A DNA stretch of 64,000 bases, from positions 806,001 through 870,000 of the forward strand of contig NC_023036.2 of assembly GCF_000317305.3 (NCBI RefSeq), given 5' to 3'. Below, piece after piece: positions 38,601 through 45,043 of this stretch. This DNA is from Mycolicibacterium neoaurum VKM Ac-1815D (GTDB lineage: Bacteria > Actinomycetota > Actinomycetes > Mycobacteriales > Mycobacteriaceae). The position numbers and the translations under genes are program-made. The number at the start of each line of letters is the position of its first letter. Within the stretch, counting starts at the first letter, position 1. The notes under the pieces were generated by a model. The model was not told the DNA's origin and did no database searches. It was given only the letters and a program-made list of their open reading frames with translations.

Positions 38601-39074
38601 CAGGCCCACCGCGATCAGTACGGTGATACCTCGATGCTGAGCGCGAACCAGTTCTTCTACGGGCTGCGCCAGGGCGAGGAACACCGTGTGCAACTCGAAC
38701 CCGGTGTGGAACTGCTCATCGGGTTGGAGGCCGTGTCGGAGGCCGACGAGCGTGGGATGCGTACCGTGCTGGCCATCCTCAACGGCCAGCTGCGTCCCAC
38801 CCTGGTCCGGGACCGCAGCATCGCCAGCGAGGTCGCCGCGGCCGAGAAGGCCGACAAGACCAACCCCGACCATATCGCCGCCCCGTTCGCCGGGGTCGTC
38901 ACCATCGGCGTGGACGCCGGTGACACCGTGCAGGCCGGACACACCATCGCCACCATCGAAGCCATGAAGATGGAAGCTGCCATCACCGCACCCAAGGCCG
39001 GCACCGTGACCCGCATCGCCGTCACCGGCACCGCCCAAGTCGAAGGCGGCGACCTCCTGGTCGTGATCTCCTGA
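35691..39074 (+). CDS. pyc: Pyruvate carboxylase
   Basis: Biotin-dependent carboxylase of 1127 residues from GTG 35691 that turns pyruvate into oxaloacetate. The biotin-carboxylase domain (about 1-450) begins ISKLLVANRGEIAIRAF and has VSGGGGRGMRRV and ECNPRIQVEHTVTEE. The carboxyltransferase domain starts near 524 with DTTFRDAHQSLLATRVRS and contains AIKDMAGLLRP. The carboxyl-carrier domain has IEAMKMEA near 1090-1097. It is full length. It overlaps prpC by four bases and closes the methylcitrate loop: PrpB releases pyruvate and PrpC consumes oxaloacetate. Codon use between about 35820 and 38690 differs from both ends and from the neighbours (see findings). Confidence 0.94.
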   Translation: MISKLLVANRGEIAIRAFRAAFELGATTVAVYPFEDRNSLHRLKADESYQIGDEGHPVRAYLSVPEIIRVAKHAGADAVYPGYGFMSENPELARACVEAGITFVGPSAQVLELTGNKARAIAAAREAGLPVLASSEPSDSVEDLLAAAASMTFPLFVKAVSGGGGRGMRRVEESSGLGEAIEAASREAESAFGDGRVYLEQAVINPRHIEVQILADGDGNVIHLFERDCSLQRRHQKVIELAPAPNLDPAVREKICADAVALARHIDYFCAGTIEFLLDERGHHVFIECNPRIQVEHTVTEEITDVDLVSSQLRIAAGETLADLGLSQDGIAIRGAAMQCRITTEDPANGFRPDTGRITAYRSPGGAGIRLDGGTHTGAEISAHFDSMLVKLTCRGRDFGMAAARARRALAEFRIRGVTTNIPFLLAVIDDPDFRAGRVTTSFIDERPQLLTSHTPADRGTKILNYLADVTVNKPNGARPSTVYAADKLPPCDLSVAPPAGSKQKLVELGPQGFAQWLKDSPALGVTDTTFRDAHQSLLATRVRSNGLLLVAPYVARLTPQLLSVECWGGATYDVALRFLKEDPWERLAALREAMPNICLQMLLRGRNTVGYTPYPELVTEAFVDEATATGVDIFRIFDALNNVDSMRPAIDAVRATGSAVAEVAMSYTGDLSNPAEDLYTLDYYLRLAEQIVEAGAHVLAIKDMAGLLRPQAATKLVGALTERFDLPVHVHTHDTPGGQLATYLAAWTAGASAVDGASAPLAGTTSQPALSAIVAATAHTDRDTGLDLKAVCDLEPYWEALRKVYSPFEAGLPAPTGRVYTHEIPGGQLSNLRTQAVALGLGDRFEEIEDAYAGADRVLGRLVKVTPSSKVVGDLALALVGAGADADEFAADPDRYDIPDSVIGFLRGELGDPAGGWPEPLRSKALQGRADAKPETPLSAEDEAALKVGGRARQETLNRLLFPGPTKEFQAHRDQYGDTSMLSANQFFYGLRQGEEHRVQLEPGVELLIGLEAVSEADERGMRTVLAILNGQLRPTLVRDRSIASEVAAAEKADKTNPDHIAAPFAGVVTIGVDAGDTVQAGHTIATIEAMKMEAAITAPKAGTVTRIAVTGTAQVEGGDLLVVIS

Positions 39075-39149
39075 ATGGTCGGCCTCACCTCAACGGGGGA
39101 CCGTGGGGCCGACCACAAGTGGGTACGCTTATCGGCGCGACTGGTCTGC

Positions 39150-39375
39150 TGTGGCGCCACGCCACAGCATCGAGTTCCACATCCGATGTGGAACAAGAGG
39201 GAACCCGGTGGGAATCCGGGACTGTCCCGCAACGGTATGCAGGAACGACCGCCGTCATCGGCACTGGTGCGTAGCACCGGGAAGCGACGGCCTTTAGGTG
39301 CATCGATGTGATGCGTGCCTGCGAGTCCGAAGACCTGCCAGCCGTGCCGGGTGCGCCGCGCCCGGCGGCCCATCG
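39150..39375 (+). ncRNA. Cobalamin riboswitch before the MTHFR gene
   Basis: Element in the 399-base gap after pyc. The B12 box AGTCCGAAGACCTGCC is at 39324-39339, and the core GGGAACCCGGTGGGAATCCG, followed by GGACTGTCCCGC, is at about 39199-39230. Further helices close with GCCGGGTGCGCCGCGCCCGG. A possible expression platform follows: GGCGGATGTC (39388-39397) can pair with GACGTCCGCC (39427-39436), upstream of the ribosome-binding site GAAGGA (39460-39465). It should lower expression of the two folate genes when adenosylcobalamin is present. Outer limits are approximate. Confidence 0.92.
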
Positions 39376-39473
39376 CCTCGTGGAAAAGGCGGATGTCCGA
39401 TGAGCGGTCAATGCCGCACGCTGATCGACGTCCGCCGGTGATGAGCTACCCGTCTCACTGAAGGACGTCAGCT

Positions 39474-40361
39474 GTGCCCCTGAATACCATCGCGTTGGAG
39501 TTGGTGCCGCCCAATCTGGACCGTGGACCCGACCACGTCCGTGACGAGGCGCGCAAGATCCTGGAACTGTCGACAACGGCGGGCATCTCTGGGCGTATCG
39601 GGCATGTGATGCTCCCCGGCATGATCGAGGAGGATGGCGACCGGCCCGTCGAGATGCTGCCCAAGATGGACGTTCTCGACTATTGGACGGCACTGCGCGC
39701 GGATCTCGCCGGGGTGCGCGGTTTGTGCACCCAGGTCACCGCCTTTCACGACGAGACAGCGCTGCGCACCCGCCTGACGGACCTGAACACCGTGGGATTC
39801 GACGGCATGATCTTCGTCGGGGTACCGCGCACCATGAACGACGGTGACGGTCACGGTGTGGCTCCGGCAGATGCACTCTCGAAGTTTGACGGGTTGGTCG
39901 CCAACCGAGGCGTCATCCTCATCCCTACCCGCGAGGGTGAGCAGGGCAGATTCGACTTCAAATGCACCAAGGGTGCCACCTTCGGCATGACCCAACTGCT
40001 CTATTCGGATGCGATCGTGGACTTCCTGCGAGTTTTCGCCAAGGCCACTGAGCACCGCCCGGAGATCTTGCTGTCCTTCGGATTCGTGCCGAAGATAGAG
40101 AGCCGGGTCGGGTTGATCGACTGGTTGATCCGGGACCCGGGCAACGAGGCGGTCGCTGCCGAACAGGCCTTCGTCAGACGACTCGCCGCCAGCGACTCCG
40201 CCACGAAACGTGTTCTCTTGGTCGACCTCTACAAGAAGGTCATCGACGGAGTGGTGGGCCTCGGATTCCCACTGAGTCTGCATTTCGAGGCGCCCTACGG
40301 TGTCAGCGCGCCCGCATTCGACACCCTCGCCGAGATGCTGGCCTACTGGTCGCCGCGATGA
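39474..40361 (+). CDS. Mycobacterial-type methylenetetrahydrofolate reductase
   Basis: Protein of 295 residues from GTG 39474 with GAAGGA eight bases upstream. It starts PLNTIALELVPPN and carries GRIGHVMLPGMIEEDGDRP, RGLCTQVTAFHDE, LIPTREGEQGRFDFKC and LSFGFVPKIESRVG, which is the Rv2172c-like family. I recall that proteins of this family in M. smegmatis are monomeric NADH-oxidising MTHFRs without flavin; canonical MetF motifs are absent here. It makes 5-methyl-THF, the methyl donor for methionine synthases. It is the first gene under a cobalamin riboswitch, and its stop overlaps the next gene (ATGA). Confidence 0.82.
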   Translation: MPLNTIALELVPPNLDRGPDHVRDEARKILELSTTAGISGRIGHVMLPGMIEEDGDRPVEMLPKMDVLDYWTALRADLAGVRGLCTQVTAFHDETALRTRLTDLNTVGFDGMIFVGVPRTMNDGDGHGVAPADALSKFDGLVANRGVILIPTREGEQGRFDFKCTKGATFGMTQLLYSDAIVDFLRVFAKATEHRPEILLSFGFVPKIESRVGLIDWLIRDPGNEAVAAEQAFVRRLAASDSATKRVLLVDLYKKVIDGVVGLGFPLSLHFEAPYGVSAPAFDTLAEMLAYWSPR

Positions 40362-41179
40362 GCGTACGTGACCGTGACACGCCGATGCGGGTCATGGGTA
40401 TCCTCAACGCGACACCCGACTCCTTCTGGGCGCGAAGCAGATTCGATACAGTCGATCGGGCCGTGGAGGCCGGCCTGATGATGTTCGACGACGGAGCTTG
40501 GGCGGTGGACGTCGGCGGAGAATCGACTAGGCCGGGAGCTGTTGCGGTATCCGTGGACGAAGAGCTCGGTCGTGTGGTGCCGATCGTCACCGAACTCGCT
40601 CATTGCGGTGTGGTGTCGGTCGATACCCGTAATCGTGAGGTCGCAGAGCAAGCAGTCCGGGCCGGAGCACGCATCATCAACGACGTGTCCGGCAAGCTGT
40701 ACGACCTCGCCGGGCGACTGAGCGTCGGGTATGTGAGCATGCACGCGCATACGGTTCCGGTTCTGGCAGAAGGGTACCCGGAATATGGCGACGTGAACGC
40801 CGAGGTGCGAGCCTTTGTCCAGGGAACTGCTGAATCGGCATTCTCAGCTGGTGCCAGGCCGGTGTGGGTGGATCCGGGAATCGGGTTCGGCAAGTCTGTT
40901 GCCGACAACCTCGAATTGCTGCGCCGACTACCTGATCTGTGCGGCGGGCCTTTTCCCGTGCTACTCGGGATGAGCCGCAAGTCTTTTCTCGGCGCGATGA
41001 CCGGTCGCGGTGTGGACGATCGGCTGGCGGCCTCGCTTGCTGTCGTGGGCCCGGCCTGGGCGGCAGGAGTCGACACCGTGCGAGTCCACGACGTCCCAGA
41101 GACCGTCGATACCATCACTGTGCTCGAGGCACTTGGTGGAACGGCCCGAGCGCCTACAGTGCCCCTGAGTGATCAATGA
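40358..41179 (+). CDS. Dihydropteroate-synthase-like pterin-binding protein
   Basis: TIM-barrel protein of 273 residues in the dihydropteroate synthase superfamily. Conserved are GILNATPDSF, DVGGESTRPGA, SVDTRNREVAEQAV, INDVSG, DPGIGFGK, GMSRKSFLG and RVHDV. Loop 1, usually SDGG after TPDSF, reads WARSRF, and the MHxxGTP region reads MHAHTVP, so p-aminobenzoate handling may be changed. The superfamily also includes the pterin-binding methyltransferase domains of MetH and corrinoid enzymes. It is coupled to the MTHFR gene and under the same cobalamin riboswitch, which is an unusual setting for folP. It may be a second DHPS or a folate-carrying partner in methyl transfer. Confidence 0.78.
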   Translation: MSVRDRDTPMRVMGILNATPDSFWARSRFDTVDRAVEAGLMMFDDGAWAVDVGGESTRPGAVAVSVDEELGRVVPIVTELAHCGVVSVDTRNREVAEQAVRAGARIINDVSGKLYDLAGRLSVGYVSMHAHTVPVLAEGYPEYGDVNAEVRAFVQGTAESAFSAGARPVWVDPGIGFGKSVADNLELLRRLPDLCGGPFPVLLGMSRKSFLGAMTGRGVDDRLAASLAVVGPAWAAGVDTVRVHDVPETVDTITVLEALGGTARAPTVPLSDQ

Positions 41180-41182
41180 GAC

Positions 41183-41215
41183 CGTGCCCCGGAGCCCGTA
41201 GGACTCCGGGGCACG
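41183..41215. terminator. Bidirectional terminator between the DHPS-like gene and metE
   Basis: CGTGCCCCGGAG (41183-41194) and CTCCGGGGCACG (41204-41215) are perfect 12-bp arms with a nine-base loop, placed between the two convergent stop codons. Confidence 0.85.
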
Positions 41216-41222
41216 ACCGTCG

Positions 41223-43517
41223 TCAACGTTCTGCGCGCACCGCCGTGGCGGCCTCGACCATGTTGCGGAGCGACTCGATGACCTCGTCGGTCCTGCGAGT
41301 CTTCAGGCCGCAGTCCGGGTTGACCCAAAGGCGTTCCGCAGGCACCGCTTCCAGCGCCTCACGTAGTGCCACGATCATCTCCTGCGTGGTTGGCACCCGC
41401 GGGGAATGAATGTCGTAGACCCCCGGTCCCACTCCATTGCTGAAGCCCACCGCGTTGAGATCGGTGAGCACCTCCATATGCGATCGTGCCGCCTCGATGG
41501 ACGTGACGTCGGCATCGAGGTCGGCGATGGCGCCGATCACTTCCCCGAACTCCGAGTAGCACAGATGGGTGTGCACCTGGGTGTCGTCGCGCACACCCGC
41601 AGTGGCCAACCTGAAGGCCTCCACCGACCACGCCAGGTAATCCTTCTTCTCCTTGGAGCGCAATGGGAGGAGTTCGCGCAGCGCCGGTTCATCGACCTGG
41701 ATGATGGCGATACCGGCCTTCTCCAGGTCCACCGTCTCGTCCCGAATCGCGAGTGCGACCTGTGCTGCCGTATCGGCCAGCGGTTGGTCATCACGGACGA
41801 ACGACCACGCCAGGATGGTCACCGGACCGGTCAGCATTCCTTTGACCGGTTTGGCGGTGAGCGACTGCGCGTAGGCCGCCCACTCGACGGTCATCGGGCG
41901 CGGACGCGCCACGTCGCCGTAGAGAATCGGGGGACGGACACACCGGGACCCGTAGGACTGAACCCAACCGTTCTGGGTGGCGAAGAACCCCTCCAACTGC
42001 TCGGCGAAGTACTGCACCATGTCGTTGCGCTCGGGCTCACCGTGCACCAGCACGTCGATGCCGAGTTCTTCCTGCAACGCGATGACAGCCGCTACCTCGT
42101 CTTTCATTTTCTGCTCATACTGGGCTTCGTCGATCCTGCCGGCACGAAGATCTGCGCGTGCCAACCGGATCTCGGTGGTCTGCGGGTATGAGCCGATGGT
42201 CGTGGTCGGCAGCGTGGGGAGGTTCAGCCGTTCCTGCTGCGCGGTGCGCCGATCGGCGGCGATGCCCCGTCCGGATGCTCCCGCGACCCGGATGTCGTCG
42301 AGTCGGGAGCGGATATCGGTGTTGTTCAGCCGAGGGTCGACCTTGCGGGAAGCCGCTGCGGCATTCGAGTTTTCGATCTCCGAGGCGATGGCTGCCCTGC
42401 CCTGCGCGAGCCCCTTGGCCAAGGTCACCACTTCGGCGACCTTCTCGGCGCCGAAGGCCAGCCAGCTACGCAATGCCTCATCGAGGTCGGTCTCGGGCTC
42501 CAACGAGTACGGCACGTGCAGTGTCGAGCACGATGTCGACACGACGACACGGCCGGCTGGGCCCACAAGCGTGGCGAGTGTGGCCAGCGCGCTCTCCAGG
42601 TCGGTGCGCCAGATGTTGCGTCCGTCGACAACGCCGGCGACGACGGTCTTTTCGGCCAGTTCCGGCACAGCAGCAACGGCATCCACCGAGCCGTCCACCG
42701 CGTCGATTCCGATGGCCTCGACAGGGGTGCGGGCCAGGGCAGGCAACGCGTCGGTCAACTGGCCGAAGTATGTCGCGACGAAGATGGCCGGGCGGTGGGA
42801 GAGCGCACCGAGCCGGGCGTACGTGGTCTCGGCCAGTGCACCGACGTCGTCGACGTCATCGGTGACCAGGATCGGCTCGTCGATCTGAACCCAACCGATC
42901 CCGCGTTCGGCAAGGAGCTCCAGCAGTTCAGCGTAGACATCGACCAATTCGTCGAGCCGCTCGATCGGCGCGCCGGCACCGTCGACGGCCTTGCTCAGCG
43001 CCAGATAGGTGATGGGACCCACGACTACCGGACGCAGCGGCACATCGACCGCCGTCGCCTCGTCGAGTTCGGCGAGCAGTTTGGCGGGATTCAGCGTGAA
43101 AGCGGTATTCGGGCCGATCTCGGGAACGATGTAGTGATAGTTGGTGTCGAACCACTTGGTCATCTCCAAGGGGGCAACGTCGACGCCGTCGTACGTCCCG
43201 CCGCGGGCGGCGGCGAAGTAGCGGTCCAGGTCGTCGCGGACGCCCGCAACACGCGGGGGCAGGGCTCCGAGCAACACCGATTGGTCCAGCATGTGGTCGT
43301 AGTAGGAGAAGGTGTTGACCGGTATCGAGTCCGCGCCGGCGTCGGCCAGGTGGCGCACGGTGTCACCCCGCAGGGTGGCTGCCACAGCTTCGAGCTCGGC
43401 GCGGTCCATCTTTTTGGACCAGTACTTCTCAACCGCGCGCTTCAGCTCGCGGTTCGGGCCGACACGCGGCGACCCCAGGATGGTGGCGGTGAACAAAGGG
43501 GCAGATTGTGTTGTCAC
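41223..43517 (-). CDS. metE: Cobalamin-independent methionine synthase MetE
   Basis: Methionine synthase of 764 residues from GTG 43517 ([20 protein letters not shown]), with GAAGGA at 43525-43530 upstream. It transfers the methyl group from 5-methyl-THF polyglutamate to homocysteine without B12. The C-terminal barrel has [13 protein letters not shown] (zinc His and Cys) and [11 protein letters not shown] (zinc Cys). The N-terminal barrel is the usual duplicated, degenerate copy. The frame is open upstream through the riboswitch, but that sequence is RNA-structured, not coding. It is controlled by a cobalamin riboswitch, as known for mycobacterial metE, and converges on the MTHFR/DHPS-like pair. 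Confidence 0.95.
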   Translation of the reverse strand: MTTQSAPLFTATILGSPRVGPNRELKRAVEKYWSKKMDRAELEAVAATLRGDTVRHLADAGADSIPVNTFSYYDHMLDQSVLLGALPPRVAGVRDDLDRYFAAARGGTYDGVDVAPLEMTKWFDTNYHYIVPEIGPNTAFTLNPAKLLAELDEATAVDVPLRPVVVGPITYLALSKAVDGAGAPIERLDELVDVYAELLELLAERGIGWVQIDEPILVTDDVDDVGALAETTYARLGALSHRPAIFVATYFGQLTDALPALARTPVEAIGIDAVDGSVDAVAAVPELAEKTVVAGVVDGRNIWRTDLESALATLATLVGPAGRVVVSTSCSTLHVPYSLEPETDLDEALRSWLAFGAEKVAEVVTLAKGLAQGRAAIASEIENSNAAAASRKVDPRLNNTDIRSRLDDIRVAGASGRGIAADRRTAQQERLNLPTLPTTTIGSYPQTTEIRLARADLRAGRIDEAQYEQKMKDEVAAVIALQEELGIDVLVHGEPERNDMVQYFAEQLEGFFATQNGWVQSYGSRCVRPPILYGDVARPRPMTVEWAAYAQSLTAKPVKGMLTGPVTILAWSFVRDDQPLADTAAQVALAIRDETVDLEKAGIAIIQVDEPALRELLPLRSKEKKDYLAWSVEAFRLATAGVRDDTQVHTHLCYSEFGEVIGAIADLDADVTSIEAARSHMEVLTDLNAVGFSNGVGPGVYDIHSPRVPTTQEMIVALREALEAVPAERLWVNPDCGLKTRRTDEVIESLRNMVEAATAVRAER

Positions 43518-43619
43518 GCAGAGTCCTTCAGCAACGATGGGGAGCCCACCGCCCATAGGAACGTGCAACCGAAGAGGCCGCCCGCAGGTATGCCGAGGCC
43601 GCTGTCGGCCATACGCCCA

Positions 43620-43860
43620 GTCCACGAGGCGATGCGCCGCCGGGCGCGGCGCGCCCGGCACAGCTGGCAGGTCTTCGGACTCACAGGCACACACCCAAAG
43701 GTGTTCCTACTGGCCGTCGCTTCCCGGTGCTGCGCACCAGTGCCGTTGACGGCGGTCGTTCCTGCATACCGCTGCGGGACAGTCCCGGATTCCCACCGGG
43801 TTCCCTCTCACCACGGGTAGGTACCAACCCCGTGACTCGATGCCGACAGCGCAGAACTCA
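43620..43860 (-). ncRNA. Cobalamin riboswitch before metE
   Basis: On the minus strand, the B12 box is complementary to 43666-43681 and the core to about 43712-43807. Over 96 bases (43712-43807 versus 39197-39292) it differs from the MTHFR-gene riboswitch at only three positions by hand count, and the B12-box flank is nearly identical too. Outer limits are approximate. It lies about 100 bases upstream of the metE GTG; the rest of the 583-base gap holds the metE promoter and the palindromes before the GH16 gene. Confidence 0.93.
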
Positions 43861-44005
43861 CACCGTCGGCAGACCAGTTGCAGAAGGAACTGTACCGGCA
43901 CGAGGTCCGGCTACCGGCCGCTCCGCGTCGCCCGAACCTGATGTCCCGACTGGTCACCCATGTCGATGTTCCGGTGCGGCAACCGTGGCCGGCGAGAACG
44001 CCGCA

Positions 44006-44044
44006 CGTCAAAGTCCTTTTTGACGCTGAGAGCGCACTCAGCGT
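44006..44044. promoter_or_regulatory. Two overlapping palindromes upstream of the GH16 gene
   Basis: CGTCAAA (44006-44012) pairs with TTTGACG (44019-44025), and ACGCTGAG (44023-44030) pairs with CTCAGCGT (44037-44044); both are perfect. They end 56 bases before GTG 44101 and could be tandem operators or a leader hairpin. No regulator is encoded next to them. Confidence 0.5.
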
Positions 44045-44100
44045 GCGATGGGGTTGGCGCGGCTTTGCGCGAAATCCGCCACGGCTGGTTATGGTCGGCT

Positions 44101-44967
44101 GTGCCTGAATTCGATCGACGCAGTGCGATGTTGATGCTCGGACTCGGTGCGGCGGCCGCCGCACTCCCCGCCGCGACCGCTCACGGCGAGCCTTTGCCCG
44201 GTGATCTGGGCCCCGGGCCGGGGACTCCGACGCCCGAAGCGGCGGCGCCGCCCATCCTGTGGCAGGACGAATTCAACGGTCCGGCCGGATCACCGCCGGA
44301 CCCCGCGTCGTGGTTCATCGTGCCGCAGCGTGAGACCATCCGTAACCCGGTCGAGTGGGACAAGCCGTTCAACATGGGCCGCTATGTCACCGACCAGGAA
44401 CACGTGTTCCAGGACGGCAACGGCAACCTGGTCATCCGCGCCACGGAGGGACCGGGTGCCAATATCCAGGAGAAGTTCGCCAGCGCCAAGATCATCGGCA
44501 ACTGGCGCGGCGGAGTGGGGACGACCTGGGAGGCGCGCGTCAAACTGAACTGCCTGACCAACGGCGCGTGGCCGGCCTTCTGGCTGATCAACGACAATCC
44601 GGTGCGCGGCGGCGAGGTCGACCTGTTCGAGTGGTACGGCAATCGGGATTGGCCGTCGGGCACCACCGTTCACGCGCGTCTGGACGGCACCCAGTTCCAG
44701 ACCTTCAAACACCCCATCGACAGCAATTGGCACACCTGGCGGATGACCTGGAAGCCCGAGGGGATGTACTTCTGGCGCGACTACGAACCGGGCATGGAAC
44801 CGTTCTGGACGGTGCGCGCGGATTCGTTGGGGGAATGGCCGTTCAACGATCCGGGCTTCACAATGGCGCCGGTGTTCAACATCGCCATCGGTGGTTCCGG
44901 TGGCCGTGAGCCCGCTGGTGGCAACTATCCCGCCGAGATGCTGATCGATTGGATCCGGGTCTTCTAG
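44101..44967 (+). CDS. Exported GH16 family beta-glucanase (Rv0315-like)
   Basis: Glycoside hydrolase family 16 protein of 288 residues from GTG 44101. The N-terminus EFDRRSAMLMLGLGAAAAAL looks like a Tat signal peptide with twin arginine. The catalytic signature Glu-x-Asp-x-x-Glu is present as GGEVDLFEWYG (about 176-186), followed by typical GH16 stretches WHTWRMTWKPEGMYFW and the end MLIDWIRVF. Likely acts on beta-1,3-glucan. M. tuberculosis Rv0315 is the counterpart. It stands convergent to a second exported glycoside hydrolase. Confidence 0.87.
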   Translation: MPEFDRRSAMLMLGLGAAAAALPAATAHGEPLPGDLGPGPGTPTPEAAAPPILWQDEFNGPAGSPPDPASWFIVPQRETIRNPVEWDKPFNMGRYVTDQEHVFQDGNGNLVIRATEGPGANIQEKFASAKIIGNWRGGVGTTWEARVKLNCLTNGAWPAFWLINDNPVRGGEVDLFEWYGNRDWPSGTTVHARLDGTQFQTFKHPIDSNWHTWRMTWKPEGMYFWRDYEPGMEPFWTVRADSLGEWPFNDPGFTMAPVFNIAIGGSGGREPAGGNYPAEMLIDWIRVF

Positions 44968-44998
44968 CCCCTGGACAACCAACCCTGGGCGCATGACG

Positions 44999-45032
44999 CC
45001 GGCCGGAGCGGCGACAAAGCCACCCCGGCCGG
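44999..45032. terminator. Hairpin between the convergent glycoside hydrolase genes
   Basis: CCGGCCGG at 44999-45006 and 45025-45032 (self-complementary arms, 8 bp) flank 18 bases, between the GH16 stop and the stop of the opposite gene. Confidence 0.65.
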
Positions 45033-45043
45033 GTATCGCCTGA

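Noticed and set aside
35451..39038. Open frame of 1195 codons on the minus strand
   Set aside because: It is the antisense of pyc, created by the G/T-ending codons of that gene; its translation is Arg/His/Gln-rich and resembles no family.
43518..43694. N-terminal extension of metE through the leader
   Set aside because: The frame is open, but the bases form part of the riboswitch and leader; MetE proteins begin at about GTG 43517.
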